Shown: positions 1 to 8,262, numbered from the stretch's first letter. The stretch: DNA of 50,640 nucleotides from Actinomycetota bacterium (GCA_016201065.1 JACQDL010000022.1:1-50640); one strand, 5' to 3'. Numbers and translations are program-made. Notes: generated from the letters alone by a model not told the origin.

Positions 1-4
1 AGGC

Positions 5-30
5 GAGCCACCCCCACGCCGGGGTGGCTC
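5..30. repeat. perfect 10-bp stem-loop
   Basis: GAGCCACCCC (5-14) pairs perfectly with GGGGTGGCTC (21-30) around a 6-nt loop. It is followed to about 130 by loosely repeated TGGCTCA/CGGCTCA units next to C-rich tracts (near 26, 71, 92 and 116). No T-run follows, so it is not a classic terminator. Function unknown; it may be the edge of a repeat or a mobile-element scar beyond the window. Confidence 0.5.
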
Positions 31-135
31 ACCACCCGAGCAGCCCGGCCCAACCCCGACAAGCCCAGTGGCTCACCCCACCCGAGACCGGCGGCTCAGC
101 CCGGACGAGAACAATGGCTCAAAACCCGGCAAGTA

Positions 136-501
136 AGCAACACCCGGTGGCGGGACTTCGCCGACGTCTACCTGCTGTCCCGGGCGCACGGTCAGGACGG
201 CGGCGAGCTCGTCACCGCGATCACGCGGGTGGCCCGGCACCGCCAGGTGGCGCTGGGCCCGTTGACGACGTCCCTGGCCGGCTTCCCACGGTTGGCGCAG
301 TCGCGGTGGGCGGCTTGGCGACGTCGGCAGTTGCTGGACGGGCTGCTGCCCGAGGACTTCGCCGAGGTCCTCGACGCGGTGACCGTGTTCGCCGACAAGT
401 GCCTGCAGGCAGACGCCTCCCCCGGCGTCTGGGACGTGACCGCCCAACGGTGGACGCCCGGCAGCGAACCTCTGGACGGGAGGACCCGGGCCCGCAGGTA
501 G
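136..501 (+). pseudogene. C-terminal fragment of an AbiEii/AbiGii-type nucleotidyltransferase
   Basis: The frame opens just after a TAA at 133-135 and has no plausible start. It encodes about 110 residues beginning TRWRDFADVYLLSR and containing LAQSRWAAWRRRQ and LPEDFAEVLDAV. These resemble, from memory, the C-terminal helical part of actinobacterial AbiEii/AbiGii-family nucleotidyltransferases, usually partners of an AbiEi-like antitoxin. The N-terminal catalytic domain is missing, so the fragment is almost certainly dead. The last 10-15 codons may already belong to the neighbouring remnant, because the open frame on the other strand runs through the same DNA and its recognisable part ends near 480. 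The family call rests on recall of motifs, not on a search. Confidence 0.6.
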
Positions 502-776
502 CGGCGGATGGTGTCGGGGTCGGCACCGGCCAGGGCCGGGACGGCGTGCAGGTGGGCCAGGCCGGGTACGAGGACGGCCACGATCTGGCCGTGCCGGGCC
601 AGGGAGAGCAGGTCGTGGAACCCCTCAAGGTCGTGACCGGCGTCTACGCGCACCAGCCCCAGCACGTGACCGCAGGCGGCTGCGTGGTCGTGGAACCGCT
701 GGGCCCAGGTGTGTCCCCATCGCCGGCCTGCGTCGGGGTCGGGCGGTGGTGGGGTCCGGGCGTACCCGGCGATCAC
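480..776 (-). pseudogene. 3'-truncated hypothetical gene, third of a coupled chain
   Basis: A GTG at 776 overlaps the TGA of the upstream remnant (GTGA at 773-776), a typical coupled start. The frame reads as natural protein for about 95 residues (WGHTWAQRFHDHAAACGHV, GFHDLLSLARHGQ, ADPDTIRRYLRARVLP). It then runs into DNA antisense to the AbiEii fragment, where it looks like shadow sequence down to a stop at 192. I infer that its 3' end was lost at the junction near 480. I do not recognise the family; short coupled genes like this are common in actinobacterial accessory DNA. Confidence 0.45.
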
Positions 777-1106
777 CCAGGCGGCCACGGGGTCTCCAGC
801 CCGCACCGCGCCGCGGCGGTGAGGACCTCGGGTGGCACGCAGGTGTCCGCGCCCCACCAGCCGCGCCCTGTGATCGCGACGGTGCCGTGCAGCTTGGCCA
901 GCACCTCGCGCTGTTCGACCCCGAGACGGACCAGCACGGCGGCGGCCCGATCGTTGGCCGCCGACCCGGCCGGCACCGACGGCCTGCGCGATCGCTGCGG
1001 TGGAGTCTTCCAGGACGACCAAGACGATCGGGTCACTCGTCCCCGGGGGGATCACCAGGGCGGTGACCCGGCCGTGGCTCGCTCTGGTCGTCGGACTGCC
1101 GTTCAC
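773..1106 (-). pseudogene. frameshifted hypothetical gene, second of a coupled chain
   Basis: The gene starts at a GTG (1106) overlapping the stop of the previous frame. It reads VTALVIPPGTSDPIVLVVLEDS and then loses its frame near 958-965. The continuation in another frame reads NDRAAAVLVRLGVEQREVL and VAITGRGWWGADTCV, ending at a TGA at 773-775. Both halves look like real protein and the break lies in a GGCGGCC run. It is therefore either a one-base frameshift pseudogene or a sequencing error. Function is not recognised. Confidence 0.45.
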
Positions 1107-1310
1107 GGGCCGGTTCTCCCTTGCTGGTGCAGGATTCGGTTCAGGGCACGCCAGAGACGTCCAAGGCAGGCATGTCCCGCGACCGGTGCGGGGTTGAGCG
1201 GCGGCTGGTTCCACAGGCCGGCTCGGGCCAGGACCGCTGCGGCGCTGTTGGCGTGCGGGCAGGGACACGGCAGCCCGCATGCGGGCGCCGTGGCCCCGCC
1301 CGGGTGGCAC
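1103..1310 (-). pseudogene. hypothetical gene remnant, first of a coupled chain
   Basis: The frame ending at the TGA at 1103-1105 carries a natural-looking stretch (CGLPCPCPHANSAAAVLARAGLW, APVAGHACLGRLWRALNR). No convincing start lies after the end of the upstream nitroreductase gene at 1311. Its stop overlaps the GTG of the next frame, so the three pieces at 480-1310 look like one decayed co-translated set. No family recognised. Confidence 0.35.
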
Positions 1311-1868
1311 TCACGGGAGGTCGCTGGTCGAGGGGTTCTGCCCTGGCGTCGCCGAGATCGTAGTGATCCGGAATACGGGGTACAGCTCGGCGATCCGCTC
1401 GAACTCCTCCACCGGGGCGTGTCGGTCAACCGGCAGGTGCGGTCGCGCCCCGGGCGCTACGGCCAGGTAGCGGCGCAGGATGGGGGCGCGCGCATCAGGC
1501 TCGACCTCGGTCAGGTGCACGGGCTCCCGCCGGCCGCGGCGCAGGATCGCCTGGCCACCGGCGGCGCGCACGTTGCGCACCCAGTTGGCGTCGTTGCCGA
1601 GCATGGACACCAGGTACCGCTGGCCCTCGTGGTCGGCCACGACCACCGGGAGGGAGACCATCCGACCGGTCCGCCGGCCGCGCACCTCCAGGGTCACCGC
1701 CCGCCGGGGGGAGAGCACCCCGGCGGAGAACTGCACGGCCGACAGCCTGTTCATCGCCGATGCCAGCCGTCCGGGGCGGCCATCGCGGTACATCCACCGC
1801 TTCACCCCGTACAAACGTCGAACAGCGCCTCGCCGTCGACCAGTCGGCCGCCCCGACATCATGATCAT
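1311..1868 (-). CDS. nitroreductase/deazaflavin-dependent oxidoreductase family protein
   Basis: 185 residues from the ATG at 1868, preceded by GGAAGGGA; nearby GTG and ATG codons (1871, 1859) are alternatives. The central segment (SPRRAVTLEVRGRRTGRMVSLPVVVADHEGQRYLVS followed by GNDANWVRNVRAAGG) matches the pattern of the F420H2-dependent nitroreductase (DUF385/Ddn-like) family of actinobacteria: a split beta-barrel protein whose RxTGR and W-V-x-N segments are conserved. Such proteins use reduced F420 or related flavins on varied substrates; the substrate here cannot be told. It lies 79 bp downstream of the HAD gene in the same direction and may share its transcript. Confidence 0.8.
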   Translation of the reverse strand: MIMMSGRPTGRRRGAVRRLYGVKRWMYRDGRPGRLASAMNRLSAVQFSAGVLSPRRAVTLEVRGRRTGRMVSLPVVVADHEGQRYLVSMLGNDANWVRNVRAAGGQAILRRGRREPVHLTEVEPDARAPILRRYLAVAPGARPHLPVDRHAPVEEFERIAELYPVFRITTISATPGQNPSTSDLP

Positions 1869-1947
1869 CACCAGTCCCTTCCGCGTACGCCGCCTCCGAG
1901 CTGCGGCACGATGGGTCAGCGGGTGTTCAGGCAACGCTGCCTGGAGC

Positions 1948-2697
1948 TCACCGCGATTGGCGCGGTGTTCCGCGGTCGGTGGGCGCGTGTCGTAGGCGCG
2001 GCAGGTCCACCAGCGACGGCAGTGTCGACGTCGCTCCGGCGGCGCGCAGGTCGCCCGCGGAGTACCGGCCGGTGGTGATACCGATGGCTCGGGCGCCCGC
2101 CATGGTGGCTGCACGCATGTCGTTGGGGGTGTCGCCGATGATCACCACCTGGGTGGGGTCGATGGTGGCGCCGAGTCGGTTCGTGGCGCGGGTGCGGGCG
2201 ATGGTGACGAGGGTTGCCCGGTCCTGGTGGTCGTCGCCGTACGCGCCGAGGAGGAGGTCGAGGTGCTCACCGAGACCGAAGGTCTTGATTTTGATCTTGG
2301 CGACGGCGGTGGTGTTGCCGGTGAGCACGCTCTGGTGGACGCTGGGTTCGGTGGCCAGGTCCGCGAGGGCGGCGCGCGCTCCGGGCAGGACCCGGCCACG
2401 GGTGGCGAGTTCGTCAATGGCGGCGGTGTAGCCGTCCGCGAGGGCGGTGGCCAGGGCGCGCATGGTCTCGTCGGTTGGGGTGATCCCGTGGAGTTGCAGG
2501 GTGTCGTGGATGATGTCCAGCTCGGTGCGGCCGTGGACTGCTGCCAGGGTGTGCAGCGGTTGGCCGGTCACCGTGGGGAAGATCCGCTGGTAGATGTCCC
2601 GCCCGACGCCGCGGGTTTCGATGAGGGTGTGGTCGATGTCCCACAACACCAGGCGGATGCGCTCGGGGTGAGTGCGCGGGTCGGGGACCATGGTCAT
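1948..2697 (-). CDS. HAD-superfamily hydrolase (phosphatase)
   Basis: 249 residues from the ATG at 2697, with GGGAG five bases upstream; an ATG at 2691 is an alternative. All four HAD motifs are visible: LWDIDHTLI (nucleophile and acid Asp), VLTGNT, the lysine region AKIKIKTFGLG, and VVIIGDTPNDM (metal-binding Asp). A helical cap (about residues 20-95) lies between motifs I and II, as in phosphoglycolate phosphatase-like subfamily I enzymes. Expected to hydrolyse a small phosphomonoester in the cytoplasm; the substrate is unknown. A stub of an XRE-type regulator lies divergently at 2768. Confidence 0.85.
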   Translation of the reverse strand: MTMVPDPRTHPERIRLVLWDIDHTLIETRGVGRDIYQRIFPTVTGQPLHTLAAVHGRTELDIIHDTLQLHGITPTDETMRALATALADGYTAAIDELATRGRVLPGARAALADLATEPSVHQSVLTGNTTAVAKIKIKTFGLGEHLDLLLGAYGDDHQDRATLVTIARTRATNRLGATIDPTQVVIIGDTPNDMRAATMAGARAIGITTGRYSAGDLRAAGATSTLPSLVDLPRLRHAPTDRGTPRQSR

Positions 2698-2767
2698 CAG
2701 TCTCCCAAACGCTGCCATGCCAGAGCAGGTGCCGGCCGCCCTCACTGCCCGAAATCCTGGTCCGGGT

Positions 2768-2869
2768 ATGGCTGATCAGCTGGCGCGGGAGGTCGGTGAG
2801 CGGGTCCGGTTTCACCGTCTCGCGGGGAAGAAGACGCAGGTGGTGGTGGCGGGGCTGGCCGGGATCACC
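2768..2869 (+). pseudogene. N-terminal stub of an XRE-type HTH regulator
   Basis: An ATG at 2768 opens a frame reading MADQLAREVGERVRFHR and KTQVVVAGLAGIT, which fits the first helices of a Cro/C1-type helix-turn-helix regulator. After about 34 residues the sequence turns into low-complexity GC-rich DNA with no second half of the HTH domain. It is divergent from the HAD gene, a common arrangement for a regulator and its target, so this is probably the remains of a former neighbour. Confidence 0.5.
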
Positions 2870-2950
2870 GCCGCCGCGGGGCCCGCGGGGGGCGGGGGGT
2901 GCGTGCCCGATTCACTCACCCAGCCCCCACCCAAGAAGATGGCGGGGGCG

Positions 2951-3215
2951 CTATCGCAGGTCCAGTTGGTAGACGGCGCGGGCCTTGCCGGGTCCCTTGA
3001 ATTTCGCCGTCACGGAGACGGTGTTGACGACCCGGTCGCCGGCAGCTTGACCGCCCCCGACGAAAGCCGATCGACGTCCACGTGGCGGTGTGCTCCGGTT
3101 CCGAGGTGAGGTACAGGCAGCAGCATCCCCAGCCGGTCGCGCGGTCGGCGACCGCCGCCAGCAGCGCCTTCGCCACACCGCGTCCGCGACGGTCGGGGTG
3201 GGTGTTACGTCCTGG
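2951..3215 (-). pseudogene. frameshifted GNAT acetyltransferase remnant
   Basis: In one frame the minus strand reads THPDRRGRGVAKALLAAVAD and LYLTSEPEHTATWTSIGF. This is a good GNAT motif A (acetyl-CoA pyrophosphate loop RRGRGVA). In a second frame it continues GDRVVNTVSVTAKFKGPGKARAVYQLDLR to a stop at 2951. The switch occurs near 3050. The N-terminal half of the domain is absent, so the gene is both truncated and frameshifted. Confidence 0.6.
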
Positions 3216-3248
3216 ACGGGACCTCTGCGGATTACGAGGGGAAACCCA

Positions 3249-3276
3249 ACCGGCTCACCGCCGCCAAGCGCTGAGC
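3249..3276 (+). repeat. left copy of a 28-bp direct repeat
   Basis: 27 of 28 bases match 21226-21253, the 3' end and stop codon of the SDR gene at 20406-21251. In the same frame the left copy would encode RLTAAKR and a stop, but there is no SDR gene around it. The two copies bracket the whole aromatic-degradation cluster in direct orientation. Confidence 0.75.
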
Positions 3277-3279
3277 CCC

Positions 3280-4380
3280 TCATCGAGGCATCCGAAGAAC
3301 GGGCTTGAGCACATCCCCTGAGTACGAGGCGGCCAGCGCCTCGTTGATCTGCTCGAACGGGAACTCCACGATGAGCCGGTCGTAGGGGAAGCGGCCCTCG
3401 GCGTGGAGGTCGAGCAGGCTGCTGATGAGGCGCTTGCTCGTGCTCTCGCCGCCGAGGGTTCCGACGATGCGCTTACCCCATAGCGTGGTCAGGTGGTCGG
3501 CCTCGAAGGTCGCTCCTGCGGGTGCGCCTCCGATGAGGCAGGCCGTGCCCAGCATCCCGACACTGTCGATGACCTGCCGGACGACGGTCACGCTCCCGGT
3601 GCAGTCGATCGCGAAGTCCGCGGGACCGCCGCACAGGTCCTTGATGGCTTCCACCGGGTCGGCCGTCCGGGCGTTGACGACGTCGGTGGCCCCCAGCTCA
3701 CGCGCGATGTCCAGGCGGGCATCGTGAAGGTCCACGCCGATGATGCGGGTGGCCCCGGTGCTGCGTGCGGCCATGACCGCAGCGAGCCCCACGGCCCCCG
3801 TCCCGTACACGGCGATGGAGCTACCCAGGCCAGGGCGCAGAGCGTTGAAGACCGCTCCCGCGCCGGTCGAGATGCCGCAGGCGAGCGGACCGAGCTTGTC
3901 GATGTCGAGACCGGCCGGGACCTTGACCAGGCTCGACTCGCTGGCGATCGAGTAGGTCGAGAACGACGACTGACCGAAGAAGTGGCTGTGAACCGGGTCG
4001 CCGCCGCGTGACAACGACGTCGAGCCGTCGCCACGCCCTCCGCCGACCAGAAGCGGGCCGAGCTGGTCGCAGTAGCGTGGCTGCCCGGTCCGGCAGTTGT
4101 CGCAGTCACCGCACCACGGCCATCCGAGGACGACGGCATCGCCCGGCGCGACCAACGTGACCCCCTCGCCGACGGCCTCGACGATGCCGGCTCCCTCGTG
4201 CCCGAGAACTCCGGGCACCGGGAACGGGAGGTCAGCGTGCTGGGCGAGCCCGTCGGTGTGGCAGATGCCGGACGCGACCACCTTGACGAGGACCTCGCCA
4301 GGGCCAGGTTCGTCCAGTTCGAGCTCCTCGAGCACGAACGGCGTGTCATAGGCGTTGAGGACGGCTGCTGTGACGCGCAC
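3280..4380 (-). CDS. zinc-dependent aryl-alcohol dehydrogenase
   Basis: 366 residues from a GTG at 4380 with GAAGGAG upstream. It is a medium-chain dehydrogenase: catalytic zinc ligand Cys40 in SGICHTD, His61-Glu62 in GHEGAG, the four-cysteine structural zinc loop CGDCDNCRTGQPRYC, and a Rossmann motif GTGAVGLAAV. The overall pattern (LACGISTGAGAVFN, VDLHDARLDIARELGATD) is that of benzyl/aryl-alcohol dehydrogenases, which oxidise aromatic alcohols to aldehydes with NAD. It is divergent from the ABC importer-aldehyde dehydrogenase operon, with a GCTTCC-N7-GGAAGC site between them. I infer that it feeds 4-hydroxybenzyl-alcohol-like substrates into the pathway. The exact substrate is not provable from sequence. 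Confidence 0.85.
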   Translation of the reverse strand: MRVTAAVLNAYDTPFVLEELELDEPGPGEVLVKVVASGICHTDGLAQHADLPFPVPGVLGHEGAGIVEAVGEGVTLVAPGDAVVLGWPWCGDCDNCRTGQPRYCDQLGPLLVGGGRGDGSTSLSRGGDPVHSHFFGQSSFSTYSIASESSLVKVPAGLDIDKLGPLACGISTGAGAVFNALRPGLGSSIAVYGTGAVGLAAVMAARSTGATRIIGVDLHDARLDIARELGATDVVNARTADPVEAIKDLCGGPADFAIDCTGSVTVVRQVIDSVGMLGTACLIGGAPAGATFEADHLTTLWGKRIVGTLGGESTSKRLISSLLDLHAEGRFPYDRLIVEFPFEQINEALAASYSGDVLKPVLRMPR

Positions 4381-4479
4381 GTCGGCTCCTTCTCGTCTCA
4401 GCTGGCTCGGGGCCAGGTAACGGGTGGTGACCCCTCCAGTCACGTATGGTGTCCTCTCCGGGGGCCGCGTGGAGGCAGT

Positions 4480-4498
4480 GCTTCCGGTGAGTGGAAGC
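4480..4498. promoter_or_regulatory. candidate IclR operator 1 (ADH / importer divergent promoter)
   Basis: GCTTCC (4480-4485), seven bases GGTGAGT, then GGAAGC (4493-4498): a perfect 6-bp inverted repeat. It is about 100 bp from both divergent start codons. The same arms and spacing occur at 16880 and 17729, each in another promoter of this cluster. Confidence 0.75.
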
Positions 4499-4579
4499 CT
4501 CCGTGGTCACCCCTGGGCAGGCTCGCTAGACATCACCCCAATGTCGCTCCGATGTCTCGGCTGATCACAAGGGGAATCC

Positions 4580-5914
4580 ATGAAGTTCGGTTCGCACCGT
4601 GCCGGCCGAGGTCGCCGGATACTCGTTGGGTCTGTTGCCGCCCTCGGCGCGCTGGGCCTGACCGCCTGTAGCTCCGGGTTGCAGGGTGCCTCGTCGGGCT
4701 CGTCCTCCGCGGCCGGGTCCGGATCGGGAGGCAGCATCAAGATCGGCTACATCAGCCCTCGCACCGGCGTGTACGCCGGCTTCACCGACGGCGACCCGTT
4801 CCTGCTGTCGGAGATCCGCAGGCAGCTGGCGAAGGGCATCGAGGTCGGCGGCAAGACCTACCAGGTCGAGATCCTCGACCGGGACTCCGGCTCCGACCCC
4901 CAGAAGGCCGGACAGCTCGCCGACGACCTCATCAACAAGGACAAGGTGGACGTCATCCTCGCGACGTCCACGCCGGAGACCGTCAACCCCGTCGTCGCCA
5001 AGTGCGAGGCCGAGGCGGTCCCGTGCATCACGACGATCGCTCCGTGGCAGGCCGTCTACTTCGGCGGCGGATTCGGTGGTTCCAAGCCGATGAAGTGGAC
5101 GAACCACTTCTTCTTCGGCCTCGAGGGCTTCGCCGGCGTCGACCCCAACGCGTGGAACCAGATCCAGACCAACAAGAAGGTCGGCGTCCTGTGGCCCAAC
5201 GACGCCGACGGCCAGGCCTTCCGTAACGCGAAGACCGGGTACGCGCCGATCGCGGGGAAGCGTGGCTACACCATCGTCGACCCGGGCGCCTACGAGAACG
5301 GCACCAAGGACTTCACTGCCATCATCAACAAGTTCAAGCAGGAGCACGTCGAGATACTCGCCGGCGTCCCGGTGCCGCCGGACTTCGTCACGTTCTGGAC
5401 GCAGGCGGCGCAGCAGGGCTTCAGGCCCAAGGCGGTCACGGTCGGCAAGGCACTGTTCTTCCCGGCCACGGTCCCGTCGATCCCGAACAACCTGGGTCAG
5501 GGCCTCTCGTTCGCCGCGTGGTGGGGCCCGACCTTCCCCTACAAGTCCAGCCTGACCGGGGACACGGCCCAGCAGTTCATCGACAAGTTCCAGGCCAGCC
5601 CCGAGGGTCAGGGCCTCACCTGGAACCAGGCGACGCCGCTCAACTACGCGCTGTTCGAGGTCGCGAAGAAGGCGCTCGAGGGCAGCGGCAACCCGAACGA
5701 CAAGGCGGCCGTCCACGGGGCGGTGTCGAAGCTCACGGTCGATACCCTGGCCGGGAAGCTGGACTGGGCGAACGGTCCCGTCCCCGGTATCGCGACGATC
5801 CCCACCGTCATCGCGCAGTGGGAGCTCAAGGACGGGAAGTGGGACTGGGTCGTCGTGGCCAACGAGTCCTTCCCCGACATCCCGGCCGTCCGCAAGCTCG
5901 AGCCGCTGAGCTGA
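4580..5914 (+). CDS. ABC transporter substrate-binding lipoprotein, LivK/HAAT type
   Basis: 444 residues from an ATG preceded by AAGGGGAA. An arginine-rich start and hydrophobic stretch end in the lipobox LTAC (Cys30), so the protein should be anchored outside the membrane after a Ser/Gly-rich tether. The mature part (IKIGYISPRTGVYAGF, then the DRDSGSDPQKAGQLADDLINKDKVDVIL pattern) is a type I periplasmic binding fold of the branched-chain amino acid/amide transporter family. Several members of this family bind aromatic acids. Being first in an operon with an aryl-aldehyde dehydrogenase and opposite an aryl-alcohol dehydrogenase, it probably captures an aromatic substrate. No ligand can be assigned directly. 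Confidence 0.88.
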   Translation: MKFGSHRAGRGRRILVGSVAALGALGLTACSSGLQGASSGSSSAAGSGSGGSIKIGYISPRTGVYAGFTDGDPFLLSEIRRQLAKGIEVGGKTYQVEILDRDSGSDPQKAGQLADDLINKDKVDVILATSTPETVNPVVAKCEAEAVPCITTIAPWQAVYFGGGFGGSKPMKWTNHFFFGLEGFAGVDPNAWNQIQTNKKVGVLWPNDADGQAFRNAKTGYAPIAGKRGYTIVDPGAYENGTKDFTAIINKFKQEHVEILAGVPVPPDFVTFWTQAAQQGFRPKAVTVGKALFFPATVPSIPNNLGQGLSFAAWWGPTFPYKSSLTGDTAQQFIDKFQASPEGQGLTWNQATPLNYALFEVAKKALEGSGNPNDKAAVHGAVSKLTVDTLAGKLDWANGPVPGIATIPTVIAQWELKDGKWDWVVVANESFPDIPAVRKLEPLS

Positions 5915-5915
5915 C

Positions 5916-6662
5916 GTGACGCCTCAACCGGGGGGCACCGCCCCCATCCTTGAACTTGTCGATGTCGGCAAGTCGTTCGGGGACCTTCGGGTCATCGAGC
6001 GGGTGAGCCTCGCGGTGCCCTCCGGTCAGGCGCTTGGAGTCGTCGGCCCCAACGGCGCGGGAAAGTCAACCTTGCTGAACGTCATCGCGGGCCAGGAGAG
6101 AGCGAGCAGGGGTTCCGTCCATCTCGACGGTGCGGACGTGACCAGGCGCAGCCCGGACGAGCGATGCCGGCTGGGGATCGGGCGGTCCTACCAGATCCCC
6201 CGTCCGTTCACGCACCTGACGGTGTTCGAGAACGCACTCGTGGCCGCGCAGTACGGCGGCCGGCTGCGAGGCAAGGCAGCGCAGGCGGCAGCGCTGGACG
6301 CGCTCGCGGTCGCCGGGCTGCTCCCCGCGTCGAACGTGCCGAGCGGCCAGCTTCCCCTCCTCGGGAGGAAGCGGATGGAGATGGCGAGAGCCCTCGCCAC
6401 CCAGCCGCGACTGCTGCTCCTCGACGAGATCGCGGGAGGTCTCACCGAGGCGGAGGCCGACGAGCTGGTCGGCACCATCTCGTCGTTGAAGAGGACAGGC
6501 ATCAACATCATCTGGATCGAGCACGTCGTGAAGGCGCTCGTGCAGGTCGTCGACCGCCTCGTCTGCCTCGCCTCGGGCGTCCTCATCAAGGACGGAGCTC
6601 CGGACGAGGTCCTCAAGAGCGAAGAGGTCCTTCGCGTCTACCTCGGGAGCGAACTCGAATGA
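5916..6662 (+). CDS. ABC transporter ATP-binding protein, LivG-like
   Basis: 248 residues from a GTG one base after the stop of the binding-protein gene. Walker A is GPNGAGKST, Walker B is LLLLDEIAGGL, and the H-loop lies in WIEHVVKAL. The signature region reads LPLLGRKRMEMARAL, which departs strongly from LSGGQ; LivG proteins are often divergent there, but this is more so than usual. With the LivF-like protein it would power import through the two permeases encoded downstream. Confidence 0.9.
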   Translation: MTPQPGGTAPILELVDVGKSFGDLRVIERVSLAVPSGQALGVVGPNGAGKSTLLNVIAGQERASRGSVHLDGADVTRRSPDERCRLGIGRSYQIPRPFTHLTVFENALVAAQYGGRLRGKAAQAAALDALAVAGLLPASNVPSGQLPLLGRKRMEMARALATQPRLLLLDEIAGGLTEAEADELVGTISSLKRTGINIIWIEHVVKALVQVVDRLVCLASGVLIKDGAPDEVLKSEEVLRVYLGSELE

Positions 6663-7396
6663 GTCTGCTCGAGGTGACGTCCCTCGACGCCGGGTACGGC
6701 GACTTCCAGGCGCTCTTCGACATCCACCTCACCGTCGAGACGGGCGAGCTGCTGGCGCTGGTCGGAGCCAACGGCGCGGGCAAGAGCACGCTGCTGCGCA
6801 CCATCGCCGGAGCCATCGCCCCCATGTCAGGACACGTCAGGTACGCGGGCGCGGACATCACCGGCCAGCCCGACTTCATGCGTGCTCGGACCGGCATCGT
6901 CCTCGTCCCCGAAGGGCGCCGCCTGTTCCCCACGCTGACGGTCGAGGAGAACCTCCTCGTCGGTGGCTCGACGCGTCGGGACGGCCCCTGGAACCTGTCC
7001 GCCGTGTTCGACCTGCTGCCCATCGTGGCGGACCTCCGCAACCGCGCCTGTTCGCACCTGTCGGGCGGAGAGCAGCAGGCAGTCGCCATCGGTCGTGCCC
7101 TGATGTCGAACCCGGACCTGCTCCTGCTCGACGAGGTGTCGCTGGGCCTCGCCCCGATCATCGTCGGCCAGCTCTACGCCGTCCTGCCGAACATCCGCGA
7201 GCGAGGCATGACGGTGATCCTCGTCGAGCAGGATCTCAGCCGGACCCTCGCCGTCGCCGACCGCGTCGCCTGCATGCTCGAAGGACGGCTCGTTCTCGCC
7301 GGCAGGCCAGCGGAGCTCACCCGCGAGCAGGTCACCGACGCCTACTTCGGGCACGGGTACGGCTACCTTGACACGGACTCCGGAGCAGCCCGGTGA
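6659..7396 (+). CDS. ABC transporter ATP-binding protein, LivF-like
   Basis: 245 residues; the ATG overlaps the previous stop (ATGA), indicating coupled translation. Walker A GANGAGKST, a normal signature LSGGEQQAVAIGRAL, and Walker B LLLLDEVSLGLAP are all present. The SLGLAP and ILVEQDLSRTLAVADR patterns are typical of LivF. It is the second ATPase of the HAAT-type importer and pairs with the LivG-like subunit, whose own signature motif is degenerate. The heterodimer may therefore hydrolyse ATP asymmetrically (inference). Confidence 0.92.
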   Translation: MSLLEVTSLDAGYGDFQALFDIHLTVETGELLALVGANGAGKSTLLRTIAGAIAPMSGHVRYAGADITGQPDFMRARTGIVLVPEGRRLFPTLTVEENLLVGGSTRRDGPWNLSAVFDLLPIVADLRNRACSHLSGGEQQAVAIGRALMSNPDLLLLDEVSLGLAPIIVGQLYAVLPNIRERGMTVILVEQDLSRTLAVADRVACMLEGRLVLAGRPAELTREQVTDAYFGHGYGYLDTDSGAAR

Positions 7397-8262
7397 GCTG
7401 GCTCAACGCCGTGGTCCAGGGCGTGCTGCTGGGAGGCTTCTTCGCCATCTCGGCGCTCGGCCTGTCGATCGTCTTCGGCGTCATGCGGATCGTCAACCTC
7501 GCCCACGGTGCGTTGATGATCCTCGCGGCGTACGGCTCCGTCCTCCTCATCGAGCGCACCGGGCTCGGCACCTGGAGCAGCCTCCTCGTGGTCGTCCCGG
7601 TGATGGCAGCGCTGGGCTACCTCCTGCAGCGCCTGGTGCTGCAGCGGGCGGTGTCGATCAGTGAGCTCGCGCCGCTCATGGTGACCTTCGGGATCTCCAT
7701 CATGATCCCGAATGCCCTGGTCGAGCTGTTCACGTCGGACGTGCAAGCCCTGCCCACGGGCAACCTCGCGACGAGGAGCGTGAGCGCCGGTGGCATCGCC
7801 GTCGGCCTGCTCCCGCTGCTCACGTTCGGCATCGCCGTCGTCCTCATCGCAGGGCTCCAGCTCTTCCTGGCCAGGGCGCGCTCCGGTCGGCTCATGCGCG
7901 CCGCGGCGGACGACAGCCAGGCGCTGCGCCTGATGGGGGTGGACAACCGCGTCGTGTACGCCCAAGCCACGGCCATCGCCTTCGCGACCCTTGCCCTCGC
8001 GGGCGTGCTGTTCGGCGTGCGGCAGGGCGGGGTGGCTCCGTTCGACGGTCAGGTGACCGTCCTCCTCGCGTTCGAGACAGTGATCATCGGTGGGCTCGGT
8101 TCGTTGTGGGGGACCCTTGTCGGCGGGATCGTGCTGGGTGTCACGCAGACCCTCGGCGGTGAGTTCAGCCCCGAGGTGCCCCTCCTCGTGGGCAACCTCA
8201 TGTTTCTCGCCGTCCTCGCGTTCCGGCCCAACGGCATCCTTGGGCGGGAGACACGGGCATGA
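7393..8262 (+). CDS. branched-chain-type ABC permease, LivH-like
   Basis: 289 residues, GTG start overlapping the livF-like stop by four bases. It is very hydrophobic with about eight membrane segments. It carries the LivH hallmark near the N-terminus (GLSIVFGVMRIVNLAHGALM) and the cytoplasmic coupling segment (RAAADDSQALRLMGVD), which contacts the ATPases. It forms the membrane pore with the LivM-like protein. Confidence 0.92.
   Translation: MSWLNAVVQGVLLGGFFAISALGLSIVFGVMRIVNLAHGALMILAAYGSVLLIERTGLGTWSSLLVVVPVMAALGYLLQRLVLQRAVSISELAPLMVTFGISIMIPNALVELFTSDVQALPTGNLATRSVSAGGIAVGLLPLLTFGIAVVLIAGLQLFLARARSGRLMRAAADDSQALRLMGVDNRVVYAQATAIAFATLALAGVLFGVRQGGVAPFDGQVTVLLAFETVIIGGLGSLWGTLVGGIVLGVTQTLGGEFSPEVPLLVGNLMFLAVLAFRPNGILGRETRA

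Noticed and set aside
5-30. Rho-independent terminator
   Set aside because: Perfect hairpin but no T-run and no gene visible upstream in the window.
24-2078. 684-residue open frame on the plus strand
   Set aside because: Runs antisense through the clear nitroreductase gene and several remnants; composition is Arg/Gly/Pro-rich shadow of high-GC codons with no domain.
3249-3276. tRNA-type attachment site
   Set aside because: The repeat matches the 3' end of a protein gene, not a tRNA; no cloverleaf or integrase gene is visible in the window.
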